In this document: piece by piece, positions 17,705 to 26,562 of the stretch
How positions within the stretch are numbered: the stretch's first letter is position 1
Layout of the letters: every line of letters starts with the position of its first letter
DNA from: Bacillus changyiensis
GTDB taxonomy: Bacteria > Bacillota > Bacilli > Bacillales > Bacillaceae
Reading direction: 5' to 3'
Assembly: GCF_027706145.1 (NCBI RefSeq)
Contig: NZ_JAQFWW010000001.1
Coordinates: forward strand, 1,054,001-1,118,000
DNA length: 64,000 nucleotides
Notes under the pieces: generated by a model
Told to the model about the DNA's origin: nothing
Database searches by the model: none
The model's input: only the letters and a program-made list of their open reading frames with translations
Position numbers and translations under genes: made by a program

Positions 17705-17757
17705 TTGACAATTCCCCATATTGTTTTCACATTTTTCCCATTTTCTTGGTTTATGAT
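17705..17757 (+). promoter_or_regulatory. htrA promoter region with a TTTTCACA box
   Basis: A TATGAT -10 element (17752-17757) has no matching -35 hexamer. Instead the stretch contains TTTTCACA (17724-17731), the octamer reported repeated upstream of B. subtilis htrA/htrB, followed by the related TTTTCCCATTTTC. This fits activation by the CssRS secretion-stress system. CssR as the binder is inference. Confidence 0.5.
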
Positions 17758-17800
17758 GGATATATAAAAGGTAATGATAATAAATAGGAGTGTGGTGAAC

Positions 17801-19024
17801 ATGGAAACCAATCAGGAACAACATCCTAAATCTAAAATGGCAAAACGGAATTTCTCATGGCTGACACCGGTGATCAGCGGAATCCTTGGAGGAAGCATCG
17901 TTCTTGGGATAACGACTATCAATGATCACAAAGATGAACCGGTAAATTCATCTGTTTCACAACAAACAACAGATTCTTCCTCATCTCTTCATACGAATAC
18001 GAAACAAGTCATCAACAAATCAGCGGATATTTCTGAAATGGTTGAAGATGTTTCGCCAACCATCGTCGGTATTTCAAATTATCAAAAACAGTCAAGCGCT
18101 GATATGTTCGGCTTTGAAAGTGATCGTTCAAACGAGGAAAAAGCTGGATCAGGTTCAGGTGTTATCTATAAAAAAACAGACGGAAAAGCTTATATCATCA
18201 CAAATAATCATGTTGTCGAAGGGGCAAATAAACTGACAGTTTCTCTAGCAAACGGTAAAGAAACAGACGGAAAACTTATGGGTAGCGATCCTTTAACAGA
18301 CCTTGCCGTTGTTGAGATTCCAGCTAAATATGTAGACAAAGTTGCTAATTTTGGAGATTCGACAAAGCTACGGGCTGGAGAATCTGTGATCGCGATAGGC
18401 AATCCGCTCGGCAATGAGCTTTCCCGGACTGTTACACAAGGTATCATCAGCGGTGTAGATCGAACCGTTCCCGTCGATACATCTGCCGGTAAAACTGAGA
18501 TGCATGTCATTCAAACAGATGCAGCAATCAACCCCGGGAATAGTGGTGGAGCCCTTTTAAATTCAAAGGGTGAAGTCATCGGGATTAACAGCATGAAAAT
18601 TAGTCAAAACGGTGTTGAGGGCATTGGTTTTGCAATTCCCAGCCATGATGTGAAGCCAATTGCTGAAGAACTGCTGGCTAAAGGAAAAATCGAACGGCCA
18701 TTCATCGGCATCCTGATGATGGATCTTGAACAAGTCCCTGAACAATATCAGACAGGCACACTTGGAGTAGGCCCTAATCAATTAAACAAAGGTGTCTACA
18801 TTCGTAAAGTCCAATCAGGTTCCCCAGCCGATAAAGCAGGTCTTCAAGAGAACGATTGTATGATCAAACTGAATGGAAAAAATGTTGATTCAGGTAGCAC
18901 TTTACGAAACATTCTCTATAAAAACACCAATATCGGAGATAAAGTAAAGGTTACAATTATTAGAAACGGCAAGACAATGACAAAACAACTTACACTTGAT
19001 CAAAAAGAAGAAACAACTTCATAA
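17801..19024 (+). CDS. htrA: HtrA-type membrane serine protease/chaperone
   Basis: This is a surface quality-control protease, anchored by one N-terminal membrane helix (about residues 21-40), that degrades misfolded secreted proteins. From the ATG at 17801 it has 407 residues. A Ser-rich linker precedes the trypsin-like domain with His in ITNNHVVEG, Asp in GSDPLTDLAV and Ser in NPGNSGGALL. One PDZ domain occupies the C-terminus (about residues 300-400; VRKVQSGSPADKAGL). The longer start at 17774 has no ribosome site. The gene is divergent from dppA, corresponds to B. subtilis ykdA, and ends in a strong terminator. Confidence 0.94.
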   Translation: METNQEQHPKSKMAKRNFSWLTPVISGILGGSIVLGITTINDHKDEPVNSSVSQQTTDSSSSLHTNTKQVINKSADISEMVEDVSPTIVGISNYQKQSSADMFGFESDRSNEEKAGSGSGVIYKKTDGKAYIITNNHVVEGANKLTVSLANGKETDGKLMGSDPLTDLAVVEIPAKYVDKVANFGDSTKLRAGESVIAIGNPLGNELSRTVTQGIISGVDRTVPVDTSAGKTEMHVIQTDAAINPGNSGGALLNSKGEVIGINSMKISQNGVEGIGFAIPSHDVKPIAEELLAKGKIERPFIGILMMDLEQVPEQYQTGTLGVGPNQLNKGVYIRKVQSGSPADKAGLQENDCMIKLNGKNVDSGSTLRNILYKNTNIGDKVKVTIIRNGKTMTKQLTLDQKEETTS

Positions 19025-19030
19025 ACGATT

Positions 19031-19064
19031 TGAAAAGGCTGTCGAAGCGTCGACAGCCTTTTCA
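19031..19064 (+). terminator. Terminator of htrA
   Basis: A perfect 15-bp inverted repeat (TGAAAAGGCTGTCGA / TCGACAGCCTTTTCA, loop AGCG). The T tract is short, but the stem includes TTTT. Confidence 0.85.
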
Positions 19065-19262
19065 AATTCACAAAAACACAAACATTAATATAAAAACCTT
19101 TTAAAAAAGTTCGTTTTTGAATAGGTATATTGTATTGATTATGCTGAAAAAAGATTAATACGTTCTATAAATACGAAAATCAGAAAATTTATTTTATTTC
19201 TGTTTTTTTAAAATGCTATTACAATAGAAATAGGTTTTAATACAGCTAGGGAGGCGTCATCA

Positions 19263-20573
19263 ATGAATGCAGAAGCAAATGGACTAAAGAAAGAGATCGG
19301 CTTGTTCTTTGCGCTTTCTCTTGTAATAGGAACAATTATTGGTTCTGGCGTATTTATGAAGCCCGGCAGTGTGCTTGTTTATTCTGGAAGCGCACAGATC
19401 GCACTTTTTGCCTGGCTCCTTGGTGGAATCTTAACACTTGCAGGCGGGCTGACCATCGCTGAGCTTGGTACACAAATCCCGAAAACAGGTGGGCTTTATA
19501 CGTATCTTGAAGAAATCTATGGAGAGTTTTGGGGCTTTTTATGCGGTTGGGTACAGATTATCATTTATGGACCAGCTATTATCGGAGCGCTCGGATTGTA
19601 TTTTGGTTCTCTTATGACCCATCTATTTTCATGGGACAAGTCATGGGCTGCACTAATTGGTATCATTACTGTCGCATTTTTATGCATTATTAATATTATT
19701 GGTACAAAATACGGTGGTGTGGTTCAGGCCATTACAACGATTGGTAAGCTGATTCCGATTGCCTGTATTATTATTTTCGGGCTTTGGAAAGGTGATCAGC
19801 ATATCTTTAGTGCAGTGGGTAGCAGTATCGGAGAACAGAACTTTGGAGCTGCGGTTTTAGCGACACTGTTTGCATATGATGGCTGGATTCTCCTTACAGC
19901 TCTTGGCGGTGAAATGAAAAACCCTGAAAAACTGCTGCCAAAAGCAATGACTGGCGGTTTGTTGATTGTGACGGCTTGTTATTTATTGATCAATGTCGCA
20001 CTGCTTCACGTTTTACCGGCTGAGCAAATTGTAAAACTTGGTGAGAATGCTACAAGTACTGCTGCCACAATGCTATTCGGTTCAATCGGTGGCAAATTGA
20101 TTTCAATTGGCATTATTATTAGTATTTTTGGCTGTTTGAACGGTAAAGTGCTTACTTTTCCACGCGTCATCTTTGCGATGTCAGAAAAAAAACAGCTACC
20201 ATTTTCACGTTGGATAGCCCATGTTCATCCAAGATTCCATACACCTTGGATCGCCGTTATTGTTCAGATTATCTTAGCGGTCATTTTGATGATGATCAGC
20301 AATCCTGAAAAGTTATCAGAGATTTCGATTTTTATGATTTATATTTTTTATGTGATGGCATTTTTCGCTGTCTTTATTTTGCGGAAGCGTAACAGCGGAA
20401 TCAAGCGAGCGTACAGTGTTCCACTTTACCCATTTATGCCAATTATCGCGATAGCTGGCTCCCTCTTTGTCCTTTGTAGCACCCTGATCACAGACTTTTA
20501 CAGTTGTTTATGGTCGATCTTAATCGGGCTCGTTGGACTTCCAGTTTATTTCTGGATGAAAAAGAAAGCCTGA
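19263..20573 (+). CDS. steT: Serine/threonine exchanger SteT (APC family)
   Basis: This is an amino-acid antiporter of the LAT-like APC superfamily in the cytoplasmic membrane. B. subtilis SteT (YkbA) exchanges Ser and Thr. The 436 residues give about 12 membrane helices. The unwound helix-1 substrate motif GTIIGSGVFMKPG is present at about residues 22-34, as are GGLYTYLEE and FAYDGWILL. The ribosome site GGGAGGCG lies 9 bases upstream of the ATG. It is monocistronic, between two terminators. Substrate specificity is taken from the close relative, not read from the sequence. Confidence 0.9.
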   Translation: MNAEANGLKKEIGLFFALSLVIGTIIGSGVFMKPGSVLVYSGSAQIALFAWLLGGILTLAGGLTIAELGTQIPKTGGLYTYLEEIYGEFWGFLCGWVQIIIYGPAIIGALGLYFGSLMTHLFSWDKSWAALIGIITVAFLCIINIIGTKYGGVVQAITTIGKLIPIACIIIFGLWKGDQHIFSAVGSSIGEQNFGAAVLATLFAYDGWILLTALGGEMKNPEKLLPKAMTGGLLIVTACYLLINVALLHVLPAEQIVKLGENATSTAATMLFGSIGGKLISIGIIISIFGCLNGKVLTFPRVIFAMSEKKQLPFSRWIAHVHPRFHTPWIAVIVQIILAVILMMISNPEKLSEISIFMIYIFYVMAFFAVFILRKRNSGIKRAYSVPLYPFMPIIAIAGSLFVLCSTLITDFYSCLWSILIGLVGLPVYFWMKKKA

Positions 20574-20583
20574 AGCTAAAATG

Positions 20584-20622
20584 AGCCGCCGAATAGCCAA
20601 CAGGCATCATCGGCGGCTTTTG
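20584..20622 (+). terminator. Terminator of steT
   Basis: AGCCGCCGA pairs with TCGGCGGCT across a 17-base loop and is followed by TTTT. Confidence 0.85.
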
Positions 20623-20658
20623 TTCATGTTTCTGACAATTGAATTATAGCTTTAAGTT

Positions 20659-22527
20659 CTAGTTTTTAGGTGTATAAATATTCGGTTTCTTTTGGGATGA
20701 CATGCCTTCACCTAAATAAAAACTAGTATGTGGCGGTTGGTTATAACCAATGTTTTGCCAAGCAATTCCAAGGCGATAAGCGGAATCATGCATGAGCGTA
20801 TATAAACGATGATTTGTCACATTTGTCGTTGTATAGATTCTAAGCGCACTGCTGTCATTTGTACGCCAGATTGCCTCTTCACGCCAGTCTCCAAGAATGT
20901 CTGCTTGAAGGGTAGGTGTTTCTTTTGATCCGTTATTTGCAGAACATCCATCCGCTGTCAGCAGACGGTTCGTTCTTTCATGCTGATAATCCCATTTCTC
21001 AATCCTGTTACCATCAAGGAGTTCCCGCTGAAGGTCACCATCCCACCAAATACCATAATTAATTGAGGCAGGTCTGCGGTTGCCGATCTTTTTACCTTGT
21101 GCAGTATAGAGACCATCAAATGACCAAACTTCAGCTCCAGGATAGCGTGGATCAATGTCTGCCGCCATTCCGCGTCCGATATCTTTCCCAGCCCAGACAC
21201 CCCAAATGACTTTGCCTGTTGCCGCATCACGGAATGATAATCCATAAGGAGATTTCTTTTCTTCATGAACTTGAAAGACTTCCAGACCAGGTTTTGTTGG
21301 ATCAAGATCTCCGACATGCAGTGCATCCCCATGGCCTAAACCTGTTGAATATAAACCTTTGCCATTACCATCAATAGCCATTGAACCATACAAGATTTCG
21401 TCTTTTCCATCATTATCAACATCATGAACACTCAAATTATGGTTACCTTGCCCTGCATATTTTTGATTACCTGGTGTACTGGAATCAAACGTCCACCGTT
21501 TTGTTAGCTTACCACCTCTCCAGTTGTAGGCGACAAGCTCAGTCTTCGCATAGTAGCCACGAGCCATCACAATGCTTGGTGTTTTTCCATCGAGATATGC
21601 CACACAGGCAAGAAAACGGTCAACCCTGTTTCCATATCGATCACCCCAATTAGCTACCTTTCCTCGCGCTGGATCATAGTTGACGGTTGCCAGCTCTTTA
21701 CCTGTATCTCCTTTAAATACTGTTAAATATTCATTTCCTGACAAAATCCGGCCTCTTCCATTACGATAATCCGTATGAGCGTTTCCAATCACCTTGCCGC
21801 TTCCATCCCTCGATCCATCAGCCGTCTTCATAGCGACTTCCGCTTTACCGTCGCCATCGAAATCATAGACAAGAAATTGTGTATAATGGGCACCAGCACG
21901 GATGTTTTTACCTAAACCAATCCTCCACAGCCGTGTACCATCTAGCTTATAAGCATCAACAAACACTTCTCCTGTATACCCATTCTGTGAATTGTCCTTT
22001 GAATTTGAAGGATCCCATTTAAGGACAATTTCGTATTCGCCATCACCATCAAGATCACCAACACTTGCATCATTTGCGCTATATGTATAGCGTACCCCAT
22101 CAGGTGTTTTTCCTCCGGCAGGTTTGTCTAATGGGATAGATTGATATTGTTCTCCCCAGACGTGAGCCTTGTCAGATGGACGCTGCTCATGACCATTTAT
22201 AATAGCTCTTACGTCATACGTTGCATTTTTATCTCCGTTTACATCTAGATAATTTGTGCTTGACGTAATCGGTGTTTTGTTAAGTTTACGTCCGTTTCGA
22301 TACACATTAAATGAAACAGAAGGTTGCTCAGTACCGAGCAATCGCCAGCTAAGAAACACACCTTTTTCCGTTTTAACAGCGACCAGCCCGCGTTTTAACA
22401 ACTCCATTTGCCTTGCCTGTCCTGTCTCATCTCCACTTGCCTTCGTCTGTATCTGAAAAGACGATACAAAACTAATAGTTAAAAATGTTACAACTACGAA
22501 TAATTTGACCCACTTTGTCCCTCTCAT
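20659..22527 (-). CDS. yesW: Secreted rhamnogalacturonan endolyase, PL11 (YesW-like)
   Basis: This extracellular lyase cleaves the rhamnose-galacturonate backbone of pectin rhamnogalacturonan I, with calcium. The 622 residues begin with a signal peptide (residues 1-31) and the mature region AARQMELL-like start (QARQMELLKRGLV). An eight-bladed propeller follows with repeated DxDxDG calcium loops (VGDLDGDGEYE, YDFDGDGKAE, HDVDNDGKDE) and the family motifs GAHYTQF and MKTADGS. The signal peptide points to YesW rather than intracellular YesX. It has its own consensus promoter and an inverted-repeat operator candidate. In B. subtilis the homologue sits in the yes cluster far from here, so this location is different. 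Confidence 0.92.
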   Translation of the reverse strand: MRGTKWVKLFVVVTFLTISFVSSFQIQTKASGDETGQARQMELLKRGLVAVKTEKGVFLSWRLLGTEQPSVSFNVYRNGRKLNKTPITSSTNYLDVNGDKNATYDVRAIINGHEQRPSDKAHVWGEQYQSIPLDKPAGGKTPDGVRYTYSANDASVGDLDGDGEYEIVLKWDPSNSKDNSQNGYTGEVFVDAYKLDGTRLWRIGLGKNIRAGAHYTQFLVYDFDGDGKAEVAMKTADGSRDGSGKVIGNAHTDYRNGRGRILSGNEYLTVFKGDTGKELATVNYDPARGKVANWGDRYGNRVDRFLACVAYLDGKTPSIVMARGYYAKTELVAYNWRGGKLTKRWTFDSSTPGNQKYAGQGNHNLSVHDVDNDGKDEILYGSMAIDGNGKGLYSTGLGHGDALHVGDLDPTKPGLEVFQVHEEKKSPYGLSFRDAATGKVIWGVWAGKDIGRGMAADIDPRYPGAEVWSFDGLYTAQGKKIGNRRPASINYGIWWDGDLQRELLDGNRIEKWDYQHERTNRLLTADGCSANNGSKETPTLQADILGDWREEAIWRTNDSSALRIYTTTNVTNHRLYTLMHDSAYRLGIAWQNIGYNQPPHTSFYLGEGMSSQKKPNIYTPKN

Positions 22528-22549
22528 CACATTTTCCCTTCAACATTAA

Positions 22550-22583
22550 AATTTGTTATTGCGAGCGCACACAATAACAAATT
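22550..22583 (-). promoter_or_regulatory. 12-bp perfect inverted repeat, probable operator of the rhamnogalacturonan lyase gene
   Basis: AATTTGTTATTG (22550-22561) and CAATAACAAATT (22572-22583) are exact inverse copies separated by 10 bp. The right arm runs into the -10 box of the promoter at 22581-22609, so a bound protein would cover the transcription start. A role as mRNA 5' stem-loop is also possible. The regulator is unknown. Confidence 0.6.
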
Positions 22584-22609
22584 ATATGATGAGTTCCATA
22601 TATATTCAA
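22581..22609 (-). promoter_or_regulatory. SigA promoter of the rhamnogalacturonan lyase gene
   Basis: TTGAAT (22604-22609) and TATAAT (22581-22586) on the minus strand with a 17-bp spacer. Confidence 0.75.
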
Positions 22610-22853
22610 TTTTCCTTTATTTGTATACCATGAGGCTTTATAGTTCTACTAGTCTAGTTTTTCCAGTCCGATAAAATCCTTTTCGGTACTATTGGATTAT
22701 CTCCATTTGTTGTCATTAGTAGTGACCATCATGACAATCAACTCTATCCATATAGTAAGGCAGACTAATAAACAAGCAGAAGTAAAAAGTAGGTATAAAG
22801 TAATTAAAAAAAATAATCATTATGACATATGAATTTACTTTCAAGCGGTGAAG
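22610..22853. other. Intergenic region between the lyase and the YesL-like gene
   Basis: With the adjoining operator this makes a gap of just over 300 bp without a gene. Apart from the promoter and inverted repeat listed separately I see no ORF, hairpin or repeat in it, and no clear terminator for the YesL-like gene. Confidence 0.5.
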
Positions 22854-23504
22854 TTATTTTAGACGCATTGAAAAAGCTTGTTCCTTCCCTTTCTCACGGC
22901 GATGATCCCCCGCATGAAAAGCTCGAAATGCCAGTTTTGTCAATATAAAACTCAGAACACTCCCACTAAAAAGAGCGAGAAATATAAAGTGAAATAAAGA
23001 CAGGAACACTACACCACTTACACTAAGTATCATCAGCATAGAAACAAGCGGCTGGGAAAAACCGATAATAAAGCTGTATTTTAACACTTCCATTTGTTTC
23101 ATATCATAATGGACATAAATTGGACAAATATGCAGGAGTATAATGCTGTAAATAATAAACAAACTGACCAACAAACTAAGTACAGCGAGTTGACCGCCAA
23201 AATAAAAGACCGCCATCTTAAAATCGAAATAGAACAACAAAGTGATCAATAACAGAATTAAACCAAGAATACTTGATTTGCCCCATTCTTTTTTAAACGT
23301 TTCGAAAAAAGTTTCAAAAACAGGAATGTCCCTTCTCCCCAACACCCATTGTCTTGTGACAGCAAACATCGCAACAGTCGCTGGAGCTAATCCAAAAATG
23401 ATTAGTCCTCCTAAAGAAAAACCAATCCATAGCATATTTAAATATGCTAACCTCAATACCCACTCAAAAAATCGGCTACATCCATTCCAAAACGCATGAT
23501 TCAT
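22854..23504 (-). CDS. DUF624 membrane protein, YesL-like
   Basis: This is an integral membrane protein of unknown biochemical role. Members of this family occur with carbohydrate-uptake and pectin or xylan genes, such as yesL of the B. subtilis rhamnogalacturonan cluster. The 216 residues contain about five to six hydrophobic segments (for example residues 24-50, 78-98, 105-130 and 155-195) and the family features WRF/FEW-like start (FFEWVLRLAYLNMLW) and LAPATVAMFAVTRQW. A good cre site just upstream argues for carbon catabolite control and, with the adjacent lyase, for a pectin-use role. Confidence 0.8.
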   Translation of the reverse strand: MNHAFWNGCSRFFEWVLRLAYLNMLWIGFSLGGLIIFGLAPATVAMFAVTRQWVLGRRDIPVFETFFETFKKEWGKSSILGLILLLITLLFYFDFKMAVFYFGGQLAVLSLLVSLFIIYSIILLHICPIYVHYDMKQMEVLKYSFIIGFSQPLVSMLMILSVSGVVFLSLFHFIFLALFSGSVLSFILTKLAFRAFHAGDHRREKGKEQAFSMRLK

Positions 23505-23526
23505 GATAGGCCTCCCCAGATCTTTT

Positions 23527-23541
23527 AGAAAACGCTTACAT
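23527..23541 (-). promoter_or_regulatory. Catabolite-responsive element (CcpA site)
   Basis: The minus-strand sequence ATGTAAGCGTTTTCT matches the B. subtilis consensus WTGNAANCGNWNNCW at every fixed position. It lies 22-36 bp upstream of the YesL-like start, where CcpA would block transcription. Confidence 0.75.
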
Positions 23542-23730
23542 TTAAATACTTCTCCTTTCTGTAAAAAAATCCTCCCGATGCACAGCTAAATCAGTGTTTT
23601 CCTCTTATGTTTTATGATTTCCAATTCAAAATTCATCTATTTTTTTCGACTGCACCTATTTTTTTTCGACAAAAAGTTATATAATATTTTGATGTGTGCA
23701 TTGTCTCATTTAAACTATGGAGGGTTTCAA

Positions 23731-24348
23731 ATGTTGAAAAGAAAAAAAGACAAGTTTTCTTTGCTTTTAATGGAAATTGCAAAAAATTTAGATGAAACGG
23801 CTGAGTACTTTGTTAATTATAAAGTCAAGAATCAAACGACCCTTAAAGAATTTGCGGATACCTTAAAAGAGTATGAAATAAAAGGAGATAACTATGTACA
23901 TACGATGATTAAGGAGCTGAATAAAGCATTCATCACACCGATTGAACGTGAAGATATCCTTCAGCTAACCAATAGTCTTGACGATGTACTTGACGGTATT
24001 GAGCATTTTTCTGCGATGATGGAAATTTTCTCAATTACTTCTTCAGATGAACATATCGACAAATTCAGCGGATATATTAGAGAATGCGCCAAAGAAATTT
24101 TAATAACAATTGAATTGATGGCTGAAAACCGCCTTAATGAAATTCAACCTCACGCCATTAAAATTAAAGAATATGAACACAATTGTGATAATTTGCATCG
24201 TAAATCATTAAAAAATCTTTTTGGGACACAAACAGATCCAATCAAAGTCATACAATACCGAGAAATTTATGAAACACTTGAAGAAATTGCGGACTTTTGC
24301 CAAAGTGTAGCAAATAATTTAGAAACCATCATTATGAAAAATGCGTAA
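23731..24348 (+). CDS. ykaA: DUF47/PhoU-like Pit accessory protein YkaA
   Basis: This cytoplasmic PhoU-related protein is found next to Pit transporters and is presumed to regulate phosphate uptake. From the ATG at 23731 (after GGAGGG) it has 205 residues, mostly helical. DUF47 features are present: DKFSLLLMEIAKNLDETAEYF, EITTPIERED-like FITPIEREDI, and LDDVLDGIEHF. The longer open frame beginning at 23614 covers the promoter and is not used. It is coupled to pit, with 12 bp between them. Confidence 0.92.
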   Translation: MLKRKKDKFSLLLMEIAKNLDETAEYFVNYKVKNQTTLKEFADTLKEYEIKGDNYVHTMIKELNKAFITPIEREDILQLTNSLDDVLDGIEHFSAMMEIFSITSSDEHIDKFSGYIRECAKEILITIELMAENRLNEIQPHAIKIKEYEHNCDNLHRKSLKNLFGTQTDPIKVIQYREIYETLEEIADFCQSVANNLETIIMKNA

Positions 24349-24360
24349 CGAGGGATTATA

Positions 24361-25359
24361 ATGGATCTTTTATTTGTACTCACCATATTGATTGTCATCT
24401 TTGCTTTGGCATTTGACTTTATCAATGGCTTTCATGATACAGCAAATGCGATCGCCACCTCGGTATCGACAAAAGCTTTAAAACCTAGACATGCGATTAT
24501 GATGGCTGCTGTGATGAACTTCGCCGGTGCCTTGTCATTTACCGGGGTTGCTAAAACGATTACGAGCGATATTGCTGATCCCTTTAAATTAGCAAATGGA
24601 TCACTCGTCATATTGGCTGCTCTTATCGCCGGAATTACTTGGAACCTTTTAACATGGTATTTTGGCATACCAAGCAGTTCTTCGCATGCAATCATTGGAG
24701 CAATTGCCGGTGCTGTTATTGCATCAGACGGATTTGGATCAATTAAATACAATGGATTTATTAAAATTATCGAAGCTCTTATTTTCTCACCAATTTTAGC
24801 ATTTGTTGTGGGCTACATGATCTACAGTATTGTAAAAGTCATTTTTAAAAATAGCAACCTAGCTAAAACAAATAAGCATTTCCGTAGAGTGCAAATTTTA
24901 ACGGCTGCGGTTCAGTCTTATACCCATGGAACAAATGACGCGCAAAAAGCGATGGGAATTATTACGATGGCTTTAATCGCTGGTAACATGCACACTTCAT
25001 ATGATATTCCATTCTGGGTGCAGTTTGCATGTGCAACAGCCATGGGGCTTGGAACTTCTATTGGTGGATGGAAAATCATTAAAACGGTGGGCGGAAAAAT
25101 TATGAAGATTCGCCCTGTTAATGGTGTTTCTGCTGACTTGACAGGTGCAGCGATTATCTTTGGTGCAACAATTATTCATTTACCGGTAAGCACAACACAT
25201 GTCATATCTTCATCTATTTTAGGTGTCGGTGCTTCACATAGAGTAAAAGGTGTAAATTGGGGTACTGCAAAACGAATGGTTATCACATGGGTGATTACTC
25301 TTCCGATTTCAGCTGCTCTTGGTGCCCTTGGCTACTTTATACTTGATTTGTTTTTTTAA
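24361..25359 (+). CDS. pit: Low-affinity inorganic phosphate transporter Pit
   Basis: This is a membrane transporter of the PiT family that takes up metal-phosphate complexes with protons. The 332 residues form about 10 membrane helices. The duplicated signature is clear: GFHDTANAIATSV with MNFAGAL near the N-terminus, and YTHGTNDAQKAMG at about residue 183. GIPSSSSHAIIG and PVSTTHVISSS are the paired serine motifs. It follows ykaA in one operon and ends at a terminator. Confidence 0.95.
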   Translation: MDLLFVLTILIVIFALAFDFINGFHDTANAIATSVSTKALKPRHAIMMAAVMNFAGALSFTGVAKTITSDIADPFKLANGSLVILAALIAGITWNLLTWYFGIPSSSSHAIIGAIAGAVIASDGFGSIKYNGFIKIIEALIFSPILAFVVGYMIYSIVKVIFKNSNLAKTNKHFRRVQILTAAVQSYTHGTNDAQKAMGIITMALIAGNMHTSYDIPFWVQFACATAMGLGTSIGGWKIIKTVGGKIMKIRPVNGVSADLTGAAIIFGATIIHLPVSTTHVISSSILGVGASHRVKGVNWGTAKRMVITWVITLPISAALGALGYFILDLFF

Positions 25360-25365
25360 TTGACC

Positions 25366-25396
25366 AACTCCCATCCAAAAAATGGATGGGAGTTTT
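25366..25396 (+). terminator. Terminator of ykaA-pit
   Basis: A 12-bp perfect stem (AACTCCCATCCA / TGGATGGGAGTT) followed by TT. Confidence 0.88.
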
Positions 25397-25468
25397 CATG
25401 TTCAAAAGATAGCAAGCATAACTATAAGAATAGTACTAAATTTTTTTCTCGGAATGAGGGAACAAGTT

Positions 25469-26212
25469 ATGCTGTTATTCTATCAATTCTCAGTCTGGTT
25501 TATCGTTCTCGCCTTGGCTTTGTATGTTTTAGCTGTCTGGCGTTTTGAAAAAAAACTAAAAGAAAAAACGGCTGCTATTCGTAAAACTTGGTATCTCCTT
25601 TATGTAATCGGTGCAGTTCTATATTGGACTGTACACCCTGAATCCCTTTTTACAAATTGGCTCTACTATTTAATTGTTGCTGTCTTTTTCACATTAACAG
25701 ATGCTTTTATTTTCTTAAATGCATATTTTAAAAGGATCGGAAGCAATGAACTGGCAGTTGACACAAGAATACTGCTTGAAGAAAATAATGACCTACTTCA
25801 CACTTATCAAAACAGACTAAAAACGTTTCAATACCTATTGAAAAACGAGCCAATCCACATTTATTATGGAGATATAGAAGCATATGCAGAAGGTATTGAA
25901 AAACTCATTAAACAATTTGCAGAAAAAATGAATATATCAGCCGCTTTATGTGAATATAATTCAGAAGAAAGCAAAGATCACTTGCTAGAACACACGGAAG
26001 ATCGTTTTGCTGTCCAAGAAAAATTGGATCGAAAAGATGTTTATTATGAAGAAAGTGGAACGATGATTTTGATTCCCTTTTCAATTCATGATATTGACTA
26101 TGTTATGAAACTAACATCAGAAGATCTTGTTACAGAATTTGATTATCTTCTATTTACTTCCCTAACCAGTATTTACGATCTCCTATTGCCAAACGAAGAG
26201 GAGGACAATTAA
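25469..26212 (+). CDS. spoIISA: Type II toxin SpoIISA
   Basis: SpoIISA is a membrane toxin that lyses or permeabilises the cell and blocks sporulation unless SpoIISB is present. From the ATG at 25469 (after GAGGGAAC) it has 247 residues, the usual size. Three membrane helices (about residues 4-24, 35-55, 60-84) precede a cytosolic GAF-like domain. Family stretches are evident: IRKTWYLLYVIGA, YQYLLKNEPIH-like FQYLLKNEPIHIYYG, EFDYLLFTSLTSIYDL. It overlaps the spoIISB start by one base (TAATG). As in B. subtilis it is next to pit-ykaA, but no PBSX prophage is present. Confidence 0.95.
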   Translation: MLLFYQFSVWFIVLALALYVLAVWRFEKKLKEKTAAIRKTWYLLYVIGAVLYWTVHPESLFTNWLYYLIVAVFFTLTDAFIFLNAYFKRIGSNELAVDTRILLEENNDLLHTYQNRLKTFQYLLKNEPIHIYYGDIEAYAEGIEKLIKQFAEKMNISAALCEYNSEESKDHLLEHTEDRFAVQEKLDRKDVYYEESGTMILIPFSIHDIDYVMKLTSEDLVTEFDYLLFTSLTSIYDLLLPNEEEDN

Positions 26213-26376
26213 TGGAACCAGCTTTTCAGAAAAAGTATAGCATGACAAAGAAGCGCGGAAAGTGTATAAAACAAGCGAATTCCAACTTTGCAACCTATCA
26301 AGTCAGTCCCCACACTGAACGGATTTTCAAACAAAACAAACAGCTAATTAGTGAATTTAAACGAAAAAAAGCATGA
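26212..26376 (+). CDS. spoIISB: Antitoxin SpoIISB
   Basis: This is a small, basic, intrinsically disordered antitoxin that binds the cytosolic domain of SpoIISA. The 54-residue product begins MEPAFQKKY and contains the conserved C-terminal block YQVSPHTERIFK ending in KRKKA, as in B. subtilis SpoIISB. The ribosome site GAGGAGG lies inside the end of spoIISA and is stronger than that of the toxin, which favours antitoxin excess. Confidence 0.94.
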   Translation: MEPAFQKKYSMTKKRGKCIKQANSNFATYQVSPHTERIFKQNKQLISEFKRKKA

Positions 26377-26424
26377 AGGGACTGTCCAATAAGTCATTTT
26401 TTTGACTATTGGACGCCCTTTTTA
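26377..26424 (+). terminator. Terminator of spoIISAB
   Basis: GGGACTGTCCAATAAGTCA pairs with TGACTATTGGACGCCC (small mismatches) around a T-rich loop and ends in TTTTT. Confidence 0.85.
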
Positions 26425-26562
26425 CGTTTAACAAACCCTGTTATATCAACAGTTTAGAATGATAATTTTTAACAATTTTGTTTCTTAATTACAACTCTTC
26501 ATTCCATTTTTAGAATGAATACATATGATAATGTGATGAATGTCAATTGGTAAGGTGATGCT

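Noticed and set aside
17588..17773. CodY box in the dpp promoter region
   Set aside because: Only AT-rich near matches are present; none approaches AATTTTCNGAAAATT closely enough to annotate.
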